From the NCBI RefSeq assembly GCF_010093595.1, contig NW_022985441.1, positions 1,748,754 through 1,812,753 on the forward strand: a stretch of 64,000 bases of DNA, in the 5' to 3' direction. The notes beneath the pieces are model-generated. The model did no database searches, had not been told where the DNA came from, and was given only the letters and a program-made list of their open reading frames with translations. Position 1 is the first letter of the stretch. Each line of letters opens with the position of its first letter. A program made the translations under genes and the position numbers. Source of the stretch: Mytilinidion resinicola. Its lineage: Eukaryota > Ascomycota > Dothideomycetes > Mytilinidiales > Mytilinidiaceae. Of this stretch, positions 41,863 through 52,411 are shown in pieces.

Positions 41863-43993
41863 CTATCGCTCTCCTACCACCTCCGAGCTGCGCGACGGAT
41901 TCGATTGTAAGACCACGGGTGGTAACGATGTCAGCTCGGCTTTAGCTTCCGCGCTACTAATTATACCCTCATCTCTTCCCTCGCTGCTCATACGTGCGGG
42001 CTTGTCGATACCTTGTGCTTTCGCCGCTTTCCCCTTCTTCTCGTCCACTGCTTGTGGACCATTGTGATCAGCCACCTTCACATCCACGAACAAGACACTT
42101 ACGACCAGCGCAGTTCCGGCACATGCAAGCTCCAACCAGAAGGCATTCTTAAGCCCCTGCCTCCTTCCCTGATCGTCCTCCGTGTAAGCAACCACCATAT
42201 CTGCAACCGCAAGAAAGACAGCAATACTCAATTGCAGCACAGAATTGACCAACGCACCTGCCAGTCCTTGCTGATGTACTGGCAGATGCGTGCTCATAAA
42301 CACGCTGACAACATTGAAACTGCCATCGATACCGATGGTCGCGCCCAGCATACTCCAGAACGTGAAGTACCAATAGTTTGCGCCGTCGGGCGCTAGTGCA
42401 AAGAGAAGGGGAGCGACGATCCAGCCGAGACCTGCGAGAATCAAGATTGCAGTACCAGGAATCTTGTGGAGCACAGTCCCGCCAACTGTGCCAATGATGC
42501 AGCCGCCGAGGGCCATGGGAGTGAACCACCCGACGAGCTGCATGGGTGTACCGCCCATTATTTCGGTCATGCTAGGGAGAATGGATTAGTCTAGTCGAAG
42601 AGTAGGGTATAGAACAATGCTTACTAGTACGTGCTATAGAGCAAAAAGATACCTAGACTCGCAAAAGAAAAGAACATGGCAATGATAAGCGGCGTCATGC
42701 TCTTGACCTTGAAGATACTCCCCGGGATCAAAGGGAACTGCAGCTGCGTTAGCAACCTGTAGTCCTTACCTTTCTGTTGACACTTACTTTAGCGTGGCTA
42801 TCGAACCAGAATCCAAGCATTAAGCCCGCGATTCCTACTACCAATGTGGTCAAAATGTACCAAGTCTTGATTCCATTAGGTGCATGGGCCATGTCCGTGA
42901 TCGCAAACACGAACAACACAAGCCCACATACAATGAGAAAGGGCCCTTTAAAGTCAATCCCAACACCCCCTTGTCCACTCCTCCTAAGCTCCCTTTTTTC
43001 CGCCCAGTCACTAGGCACACAGAACCACGCTAGTGCAACAGTGCTCGCTGATAGTCCTGCCCCTATCCAGAAGTAGAGGCGCCAGGTCGAGTATTGGCCC
43101 GCGACGCCAGCGAAGAAAATGCCGAGGAAGAATCCAAGCGGAGCACAGGCGCCATAGATAGAGAAGACGATGTTCTTGCGGTAGCCAGGACGGTAAACGA
43201 CTCCAAGGAGCATCATACCAGAGGGAAGAAAGGCAGCAGGGCCAAGACCCTGTAGCGCACGGCAGACATCGAGCATGATCTCGTCCTGAGCAAAAGAAGT
43301 GACGACGGAGAAGATCGTAAGCCAGATGACACCAACTAGGTAGGCTATGGAGCCGCCGTACATGTCTAAGATAAGTTAGTGGCTGAATTGTCGGGTGGAA
43401 GGGGCAATGGGTACCGGCAAACCGCCCAAAGATGATCAGGAAGGCAGAGACAACGAGGGAAAAGGCGGCAGCGGGCCATGTCGCTGACTCAGGAGCGATA
43501 TTTAGGTCATTAGCGACAGTAGGTAGGACGACGTTGAAGCCGGATACGAAGTACTCCTACGTCGCTCCGTTAGCAAGCGGAATTTCCTGTCAACTCACAG
43601 CGACAGGCTGTAAGTCTATGCACACTCCGTTACCACTGCTTGAGTATCTTTGTGGGACTTAAAAATCTCGGCGCCATGTCGAGTTTCATGCACCGGAACC
43701 TGAGCTGCAGCTTGCCTGACCGTCTCGCTGGCAGCGAGGCTGCTCCGGAGAGTGGTGTCCAGTTTCCAGACTGGCACTCAAGTAGTGGTAATCCATGTGC
43801 ACAATCCCATAGCCTAGTACTTTGCTGTGTACAGAGAGCTTACAGTCAACAGTTGCGACATGACAATCGAGTAACAGAACCCAAATTCCGCCCACGCCGA
43901 CGTGAACATTGCTGGTCTCTTGCGGCCTAGCTCCTCCAGATCCTCATCAAGAGCCATTTCTAGATCAAGGGCCGGCTTATCCGAGTACTCCAT
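41863..43993 (-). CDS. MFS transporter, DHA2-like drug exporter type
   Basis: Five exons, 43993-43844, 43556-43415, 43365-42788, 42737-42625 and 42571-41863, encode 563 residues. The family moves small molecules across the plasma membrane by proton antiport. The N-terminus (MEYSDKPALDLEMALDEDLEEL) is acidic and cytosolic. About 14 hydrophobic segments follow; recognisable pieces are LVVSAFLIIFGRFADMYGG (TM2-loop motif A region), CRALQGLGPAAFLPSGMMLLG (motif B) and YGACAPLGFFLGIFFAGVAGQYSTWRLYFWIG (motif C, split here by its own length). The C-terminus is a long hydrophilic tail. Four introns keep the frame; the first is 287 nt, the others 49-53 nt. The similarity is to aminotriazole/ATR1-type exporters; the substrate is unknown. 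A SnoaL-like gene lies downstream. Confidence 0.86.
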
Positions 43994-44867
43994 TTGAGGG
44001 ACGTTGCTTGCTGTTCTGTGAGAGACGATACGGTTGGTAGTAGCCCAGAGCTGGTCAACGTGCGTACTTCTCGTCCTGAAAAGCACCATCGTAAGTACAC
44101 CCTCGAGATAACTGAGGGAAACAGTTGTAGAAGGGACTGGGAGTTGCAACAGAGAGTTCTGGAGATGACGCTGAAGCCACGGAGACGAACTGAAGTGTGA
44201 TGATGGACGGGGAGAATCACGTGACACGAAGGAAAGTCCAGCTTACATGTTGTCTTTACGAGGAGGCCTTATACCCCTTTACCAAATAGGTAGAGATGTG
44301 GGAAGAGAAGAAGCCTTTCTATACCATCCATCTATTCACACAAATAGAGTCTGACTTGGACAGATATACGATCTCTGCGTCAACTCCGCCGATCAACAAT
44401 CAGTCGCAGCATGCATCGTGACGCCCACATACACCGCTTATAAGGAAACCGTGACGACCGCCGAGACGATGGGCCGTCACGTTCTTTCCGAGGACTTGTC
44501 GCCCGTTGTCGTCGCTAGGGCGCTGTCGATGACACATCGCGGTTCGTCGGGTCTGCACGCCCCTTTGAGGCAACCATGACGACCCGGCAGTTGCCATCCG
44601 AAGGACTAACAGCCAGCAAGCTCATTTCTTTTGTTCTTGCATAATGGTCTTGGCAATAAGTGTGTGATTTACGTACAAAGGTTTGAGGTTGTGGAAAAGT
44701 TATGCCTGAGGTGGCAAGGTCAGCAGCTGCTTCGGCAAAAGCCCCGGGAAAACTACGGCCCGCTACCCCTGTCGCTGCAATTTGATCGATTTTCACGACC
44801 TCAGAACACCAAAAGTTTTAGCTGAGTTCGCTATTGCGCCTGCTGCAACTGCGGCCTCCCATCTCCA
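43994..44867. promoter_or_regulatory. Divergent spacer, MFS transporter / NOC1
   Basis: This 0.9-kb spacer lies between outward-facing start codons. GC-rich GTCGTC/CGTGACG-like motifs recur between about 44410 and 44590, but I cannot assign a regulator. No gene is seen. Confidence 0.4.
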
Positions 44868-47695
44868 ATGACGAAGAAGCGCTCGCACTCCGAGTCTCAC
44901 CATGGCACGTCCAGACCTGCCCAGGGCATGGGACGGGGCAGTATGGCTATCAGGGACAAGTCGAAGCCCCGTCCGAAGCGGGAGGCAGAGTCACAGCGGC
45001 CGACACTGGTAAGTATTGCGGGTAAATTATGCAGAAAAGTGACAGCAGGAATAGAACAGTGCTGACGGATTGCCCTAGATATTTGCACCTCAGCCAGAAT
45101 GGCACGCCGCTCCCCTCCCAGACATTCCCCCGGTAGAATCACCCTCAGCACCGCCCCGCCACGTCCTGGATGAGCTCCACAAGTACGCCGACACCCTCCT
45201 GGAGGCAGAAATCACAGCTTACGAAGGATCGCGCGCGTCCTCCACGTCCTCGCATAAGTTCATGTCCACAATCATGTCCTCTGGTACCCTGGAAGACAAA
45301 GTCTCGGCCCTTACCTTGCTGGTACAGGAATCCCCATTGCATACCACCAAAGCGTTCGAACAACTCTTGGCACTGGGCAGGAAAAAGAGCAGGAACGCTG
45401 CGCTGATGGCTTTGGGGGCTTTGAAAGATCTGCTCGGCCAGGGTGTCGTCCTGCCGCCCGATCGGAAGCTGCGCGCATTCGCCAAACAACCAGGACTCGC
45501 TCACGCACTACACGGCAAGCCAGCTAGCTGGAAGGCTGGTGATCGTTTACCGGGCGCTATTCAGAAGATCCATCTGATAGTGTGGGCGTACGAAGACTGG
45601 TTAAAACGAACTTATTTTGAAATGCTTAAGGTCGTAGAAGGGTGGTGTAACGATGAAGTCACGTTTGCTCGTAGCCGAGCTGTCACTTTCGTCTGGGAGC
45701 TGCTGAGGGAGAAGCCAGAGCAGGAAGAGAATCTGCTGCGGCTCCTGATAAACAAGCTGGGAGACACTGACAAGAAGATTGCTTCCAGGGCATCATACCT
45801 GCTGCTTCAATTACAGGTATCACATCCGCTTATGAAGAGCGTCATCATTAATGCAATAGAATCCGACTTACTTTTTCGACCCGGGCAGAGCACGCATGCC
45901 AAATATTACGCTGTCATCACACTCAATCAGACAATGCTAAGTGTGAAGGAACAGGACGTAGCAACCAAACTCCTAGAATTATACTTTGGCCTTTTTGTTG
46001 GCCTCTTGAAAAAGCCCAAAGGAACAGACGAACAGACACACACGAAAATCAACAAGAATGGATTCATCCAAGGCGGTGGAGGCGCGCCAGGAAAGATGGC
46101 TCGCAAAAAGGCCAAAGAAAAGGAAGGAGAGGCTTATAAATCAGAAGAGGAAATGAAGGAGAAGATGGTTGCTCAGGTGCTGACGGGCGTTAATCGGGCC
46201 TTTCCTTTCGCCAAAACTGATGACGCCATGTAAGTTGCTTTCCTCAGTTACTTGGTCGGCTATTAATTCACTATACCTCAGATTCGAAAATCAGATGGAG
46301 GAACTTTTCCGAGTCACACATTCATCCAATTTCAACACCAGCATCCAAGCCTTGATGCTCATCCAGCAGATATCGGCCACGAAGCATTTCTCAAGCGATC
46401 GCTTCTACCGTACTCTGTATGAGTCACTACTAGACCCTCGTCTCTTGGGTTCATCTAAACAGATTATGTATCTCAATCTCTTGTATCGCTCTCTAAAGGC
46501 GGACCTGAGTGTGAAACGAGTGAAAGCCTTTGTCAAGCGTCTTCTACAAGTAATCACCCTTCACGAGCCTCCGTTTGTTTGCAGTGTCATCTATCTCATA
46601 TACGAGCTATCGAAGACCTTTCCAAGCATCAAGACGATGCTATCGAGTCCGGAACATCATCCTGATGAGTCCGAAGATGAGCATTACGAAGACGTTCCCG
46701 AGGACTCCGCTCTGCCACCAAAACCGACTTCGACGAAGCAAAATCTCTACGACGGCCGGAAACGAGATCCAGAGCATGCAGCGGCTGATGCATCGTGTCT
46801 TTGGGAGCTTCTACCCCTGCAAGCACATTATCACCCATCCGTTCAGCTATTTGCCAATCGACTCCTTTACTCAGATCCTATGAAGGAAAAGCCAGATCCG
46901 TCATTACACACCCTGATGAATTTCCTCGACAAATTCGTATACCGCAATCCTAAAACGAAGTCCGGCGGCACACATGGATCATCTATAATGCAGCCGCTTG
47001 CTGGCAACGCCCATGTCGCCGATATGTTGATCACCTCCAGAGATGGCGCCCGGGCCGCTCAGCCAGTAAACACGGAGGCTTTCTGGCAACGCAAGGTGCA
47101 AGACGTTGCAGTCGACGAGGTTTTCTTCCATACGTACTTTGAAAAAGCCGGAAAAGGTAGACCAAGTAAAAAGGAGAAGGCTGCGAAGAAGAAGGATGAC
47201 GATGACGACAGCGAAGAAGGGGAAGAGGAGATTTGGAAAGCGCTTGTTCAGAGCCGTCCTGAAATAGAAGGGGGCTCAGACGAAGAAGGGTTCAGCGACC
47301 TGGATATGGACGGCATGTCTGACGATGAAGACGATGATGGCGCCGGAGACATGGGCGGTGTCGAACTGAACTTGGGAAGTGAGGATGAAGAGGGGCTTGA
47401 TGAGGTTGGAAGTAATGCGGATGCTAGCGACGTTGGCTCTGATGATGACCTGGACCTTGAGAGTGCGGATGAAGAGGCCTTCATCGACAGCGACGAAGAT
47501 ATACCTGTGGCGCTCGACGATCTTCCACAAGGCGTTGTGGATAGCGACGAGGAGACCGGGGCCACAATTGCTAAGAAACAGAAGAAGAGTGAAAGGGACG
47601 AGAAAAAGGCGAAGAGGCGGAAGCTAAAGCACCTGCCAACATTTGCCTCCGCCGAGGATTACGCAAAGTTACTGGATGGGGACGACAGTCAGTAA
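44868..47695 (+). CDS. NOC1: Ribosome biogenesis factor Noc1/Mak21 (CBF domain)
   Basis: Exons 44868-45008, 45079-46229 and 46282-47695 encode 901 residues. Noc1/Mak21 acts in the nucleolus with Noc2 in early assembly and export of the 60S ribosomal subunit. The N-terminus is basic (KKRSHSESHHG). HEAT-like helices run from about residue 95 to 430 (LPGAIQKIHLIVWAYEDWLKR, KKIASRASYLLLQLQ). The CBF/Mak21 core follows in exon 3 (LLDPRLLGSSKQIMYLNLLYRSLKAD, RVKAFVKRLLQ, HYHPSVQLFANRLL-like stretch, DEVFFHTYF). The C-terminal 200 residues are strongly acidic (DDDDDSEEGEEE, then many Asp/Glu/Ser blocks) and end with a basic patch KRRKLKHLPTFASAEDYAKLL, typical of the family. Introns of 70 and 52 nt are in phase. 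Confidence 0.92.
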
Positions 47696-47819
47696 CCGCG
47701 AACCCAATAATGGGAAGTAGCATTGTATACGATTTACATAAGATCCCGTGAAAATCGTAACATAATATTCCGCTACTTGCTCCTTATTTTGGTACAATTG
47801 TCGAGACCATCCTTGCCCT

Positions 47820-48212
47820 TCAGTCTTCCTTGCTCGCTGCACCTTCTTTTTGCATCCCTTCGCACCCCGACAACTTTCCTGCGATCTCCTCCGCTTTGCC
47901 GTAACCCTGCTGAGGATCGCGCTGCTCACTAGCTTCCTTCATAGCATCTACAGCGTGCTTCTTCTGTTCTTCACCTGACGTGCTCCAAGCTTCAGACCCG
48001 GAAATGTTGCCGATAGCATTCTGGAAACAAGTAAGCGCTTATACATAGGTGTCTATCAATGTGGATATACGCAGTTCAGACCTTCCGAGTGGAGGATGAA
48101 CGTTGCGTCAGAAGGTTTTGGAGAGGCAACCTACCACTGCAGCACCTTTGATGTACTGGGCATGGCCGGCGATGAGACCAGGCTGGCGTTGTTCATCGTT
48201 CGAAGAAGACAT
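47820..48212 (-). CDS. CsbD-like small stress protein
   Basis: Exons 48212-48135 and 48020-47820 encode 92 residues. The sequence has the CsbD pattern: AQYIKGAAVNAIGNISGSEAW, then GEEQKKHAVDAMKEASEQ and a charged C-terminus. Bacterial CsbD proteins are general-stress proteins; a fungal relative from Ustilago was described as binding mismatched and cruciform DNA (Hmp1). The intron (48134-48021, 114 nt) falls between V and N in phase 0. It starts 567 bp from the divergent UBA-domain gene, and a CRE lies 112 bp upstream of its ATG. It was built from two short exons and has no large open frame. Confidence 0.82.
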
Positions 48213-48778
48213 GGTTCCTTTTGCTGAGTGTATCGCGGTTTGGATTTAATAAGATTGGGTTCTTGATAACCGCGCACACAGTGACAAACCCGGGGTCTTA
48301 TAGTATATGAGAATAGACTTGGATGACGTCAGGAACATCATTTGCCATGAGTATGGTTAGGACTGCTCGCGAGCCGCATTCGAAGTTTAACGCGGTGAAC
48401 CCCTAACAGAACTTATAGACGTCTCGACCCGGTAACAGGATACTATGAGCTGATGACAACTTCATAATATCGAAGTTCTATTCCGCTCATCTTAGCTGAT
48501 TCCGTCGAAGTCGAGCAGCTTCTTCTACTAGGCCTCCTTACGGCTACTTGCGGGAGGAACAGATTTTAGGGCGTATCGGATAGAAAATAACGTCCGCTAC
48601 CAACGAGCCCGTATGCGGGCCTCGAATGATGGTCATATGGGCATGGTGACGGTCACGTGATAGCGTAATTCTTAACGCGTAGTGTTGATTTTCGATCGCA
48701 GCCTTACCGCGACCCACCATCCTCACCCCGCTCCCTCCGCATGAACTTGCTACGCCCATCGGGGTTTGGTCAAGAATC
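48213..48778. promoter_or_regulatory. Divergent spacer, CsbD-like gene / UBA gene
   Basis: This 0.57-kb spacer holds the promoters of both genes. Apart from the CRE at 48324-48331, a CCCCT (48399 region) of stress-element type is present. No gene is seen. Confidence 0.5.
48324..48331. promoter_or_regulatory. CRE site TGACGTCA
   Basis: The palindrome TGACGTCA is the binding site of Atf1/CREB-type bZIP factors, which act below the stress MAP kinase in fungi. It is 112 bp upstream of the CsbD-like gene's ATG and 448 bp upstream of the UBA gene. Confidence 0.7.
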
Positions 48779-51021
48779 ATGCCGCGAGTGATTCAGGATT
48801 CAGATGACGAGAGTGGTGGGGAGGATGAGTTGTGCAGCCCAGTTCGCGGCAATGGCACCGGCTCGACAGGTGCGTTTGCTCCGTTCTCACCACCTAGAAT
48901 GCCGCTCACATTGGTGCCTTAGAATCACTGAGAAACAAAATCGAGGCCGCACATAGAGACTTAGTCGCTCCAACGCAGTCTCCCTCCCATAAGGCTGCAG
49001 ACCGCATTGCCACTCGCATCCTTCCAACCACAGGCGATACTAAGCGCAAGTCCACAATAGCAACAGATTCCGCCATATCACCCACCAAAGACACACACAC
49101 GCTCAGCAATATAGACGTGCAAAATAACGATAGCCGCCTCGCGCATCATACATCGCCTGCGACTGCGGAAAACCAGCTCCGTAACTCGACCAACTCGGCG
49201 AATTCTGATATAATACTCGAAGCGCAAGTCAACAGTACCTTGCCTGCGACACATTTGCCAAATGGTCTATGGGAGCTACACGACTCGATTCGAGATGACT
49301 TCGAACACCACCAGCCTCTCGCAATGTTTCCCGAAATGTCCAGCACAGTACCGAATAACACCCTCACTCAGCAGAGGCTTATGGACGAACTACTACGCTC
49401 AAATCACCCCAATATGCCCGTTTTAATACCATTGCAAGATCAAGATGCTCGCAACTCCTCGATTCCGTGGTCAGCATACATGACTACTTCTTCAGTAAGT
49501 GCCATTCCAAGAGCAGTCTTTAGATGACTGTAGTCCCCTGAGAAATATAAGAACAAAACTTACATAAGAAAGGAGAATAGGGATGTTGCCGAAGATTTAT
49601 TCAGACAAAGTGGGGAGTCACTCGGCAATGAACATGCAGGGACCCATGCCTCTTCTCAAATTCCGTCGGTTCATGCAGACCAAGCAAATAGTGCTACTGA
49701 CTCGAATACGGGCGAAGGAGCCTCGCGAAATGCTGCACAAAGCTCCATCGAAGACCGCAGATCCGCAAATCGCACCCGATCAAAGAGCGCGCAGGCAGAC
49801 GATAATTCCCCTAAAACGAAACCACGGTCGGAAAAGCGGAAAACTATACGCGAGATTCAACAGCTCGAATCTAACGATTTTGATGATGATGGAGCTATTG
49901 GCTTACCAAAGGAGCGGTATAAGCCGAGACCCAGCAGATCGCGGTCTACGAATGTGATCTTGGAAGAACCCATCGACTTCTCTGTCCGACCTGAAAAAGC
50001 TATGAAGTCGCGGTCCAAGCGTAACAATACTACAGGGTCAATTGGCCATTTGGTCCTTTCAAGCTCTGAGAAAGCAGAGAGGATTTGCGCTATGGGCTTC
50101 AGCCCTTCAAACGCGAAGCAGGCCTTGAAGGCTTGTGACAACAAATTTGACCAAGCCGTGGAATGGTTGCTCAGTCGCCCAGGTTCTAGCAAAGGTCAAC
50201 ACGACGCCCCAACAGCAGCTCACCCAGATTCATCGCGGGTGATTACGGAAGAAGTCACAGAGGGTCGGATTTTGAATGTTGCACACGACCAATCTCCACT
50301 CAAGAGGCAAGTCTGGGAAATGCTTCACGTTGCAATACCGACAGTTAAGTCTCCGCATGGGCGGAAAACTGAGAACTGCGAAGGGGGCACTGAACACAAA
50401 AAGGGTGCACAGGATCATGGAGATGTCAACGATCTTATCTCAGCGAAATTGCCTCACGAGGCCAAAGCGTCTGAGTCGAGCCCAATGAATCTAAAGCATT
50501 CGGTGCGGCCTGAAGATGTGACGACAGATGAGCGTAGGACGAAGCGCAGAAAGACGGCAGTTTTAGAGGAGACGAGAGACACAATCACAGCTGGCGTTCC
50601 ATTGCACTCTGCTGGGGAGAAGAAGAGGGGTCGCGGTCGTCCTCGGCGGTCTGAGAAAGAAGCGGAGACATCAATTGCGCTCCATGGAGAGGCTAGCATG
50701 AGTGTGGGAGAGAGCGACTCTACAGGATATGTGGTCCAGGTACAAGATGAGTGTAAGAAACGAGAAGGACCTCCAAAGGAGACGGAGAACACATCCAACT
50801 TCGCGATTGAAACAGTGTTGCCCCCAAACACGCCGCCTGAGATCGCAACAGACGGTACTACATCAACTGGCTCCGCTGGCAAAATCGAGACAAAGTTGCA
50901 GAAGCCGAGAAGGGGGACTAGCGGCTCCCTGTCGCCTTCAGGTAAGTCTAAAGTTCCTCTCAGGGTGGGGCTGAGCAAGCGGGCGAGAATTGCCCCTTTG
51001 TTGAGGGTTATGAGAAAATGA
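48779..51021 (+). CDS. UBA-domain protein, probably nuclear
   Basis: Exons 48779-48869, 48923-49494 and 49573-51021 encode 703 residues. The start is MPRVIQDSDDESGGEDE, an acidic Ser-rich N-terminus common in chromatin proteins. A single UBA domain is at about residues 385-421 (AERICAMGFSPSNAKQAL, then KACDNKFDQAVEWLLS), with the MGF loop that usually contacts ubiquitin. The rest is disordered, with several basic clusters (TKRRKTAV, KKRGRGRPRRSEK, resembling an AT-hook with its RGRP core) and a basic C-terminus. The two introns (53 and 78 nt) are in phase. A chromatin- or repair-linked ubiquitin reader is an inference from the UBA plus AT-hook-like motif; I do not recognise a named orthologue. 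Confidence 0.82.
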
Positions 51022-52411
51022 TTGCACGCACGGGGCAAATTCCGCAGTGTTCAGGGCCGGGCATCACGGTGGTGTACTTAAATATGGTCCCAAGAACGGG
51101 CATGACGGGGAGTTTGGTTCGGGAGCAAGGCGGCATATACCCACGGCAGCGTTTCCATCTTTCGCGACGAGGCCGAATGAAAAGCAATAATAGAACACAT
51201 GACGCCCATCATGCGAAGCTTGCGATCTCGGCGGATAGACGGTCAGCCAACAGCGGAAATGCTGCTACCATACGAGCTGTGTGAAAGTGATCGCGTGCCG
51301 TGTTGCTGCTTCTGCGGCTGGGCAGCGGCCCTCGGTGGTGGGGAACTGGACGCACTGCATGAGTAGTGGGACGTCACGCGTGCGGGTCTGCCACGCTGCC
51401 GTTCCTTTTGCTTCCTCGATTGCTTCTTACCGTGGCGCCGTGGCGAACGGCCTCCATCCCCCCATATCTATCCGCCAGTAGTAGCACGGGCGCAATGCTC
51501 TCCTCGTCGCCTGTCTGCATCGCCCAAGATAGCACTGCAGCTCTCCAATCACGACGGCGCGCCATGCAGCGCGAAGGAGCATGCGGGCCCAGTGGCAAGC
51601 AAGAGCTTTTGAAGTCAGGCATGGCCTACCTGGACAAAGCGCTCCAGAGCGTCTCTCATCGAAGCCTCCCAATCGCAAGCCCCATCACTTCCTGAGCAGA
51701 GGCCCCCGACGGCCACCAGGGCGACGAGACGACCAGGAACCCGATGCCCCGCGGAGCCATCCGTTCTAATTTTGTCCTGTCGCGTCTGCGTGCGGTAGGG
51801 CTGTTATCGATAAAAGAATCGGTGTAGAACTTCGGCCCGCTGTTTGCATATTTTGAAGAATCACGGCCGGCTTTTGGCAGAGCGTCTCGTCCTTTCATTC
51901 AGCGCGCCCTCGCTGTGCGCAACCACGGCCGCGTGCGGCAGCTATCCATATCCACGTCCAGCGCTGCAGGCAAGTATCCCGCCCCGTCTCCCACGATTCA
52001 CCGCCGGTCTGGCCGCGTGCGACGTTCAGAACACATCGTCCCCAGAGCCTCCCCGAGTGCCCAGGTGGCAGCCGCCTGACGTGCACCCTGAGCACCTGGC
52101 AACTTTGGAACCTTGGAAGTTGCCCCGCGGCATGCAAGTCATTCATTGTTGTTGCAGGCGGCCCTCCCTGCGCCGTGCCGTCACCCTCCTGCACCAATAA
52201 GCTTCACCAGATTTGGCACGACCAGCCATTAACAATTTCTACAGATCACTTCCTCGACCTCCCCTCCTAGTCCTTCCCCCTGGATTTCACGTGTATACCC
52301 GGATGGCTCTGCCCTCGGAACCAACGGCCTCCCTCTCGTACCCTCTTTCGTGCGGTTGCGCTTGAAATCAAAGCTGTCTAGCCATCTCGCCTGTTACAAA
52401 GGGCTTCCACC
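51022..52411 (+). promoter_or_regulatory. Upstream region of GDE1, 1.4 kb
   Basis: This spacer lies between two plus-strand genes. GC-rich open frames on both strands carry no motif and change frame without splice sites. The last 200 bases are CT-rich, as expected of a fungal leader. A CACGTG box is listed separately. Confidence 0.5.
52288..52293. promoter_or_regulatory. CACGTG box (possible Pho4/NUC-1 site)
   Basis: A CACGTG palindrome followed by T lies 119 bp before the GDE1 ATG. It is the core site of the phosphate-starvation bHLH factors Pho4/NUC-1, and yeast GDE1 is under phosphate control. Other CACGTG copies occur in the window, so the position and the gene it precedes are the argument. 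Confidence 0.55.

Noticed and set aside
44390..44600. Small gene or inverted repeat in the NOC1 upstream region
   Set aside because: GTCGTC-rich text suggested a repeat, but no exact repeat unit or stem of useful length could be confirmed.
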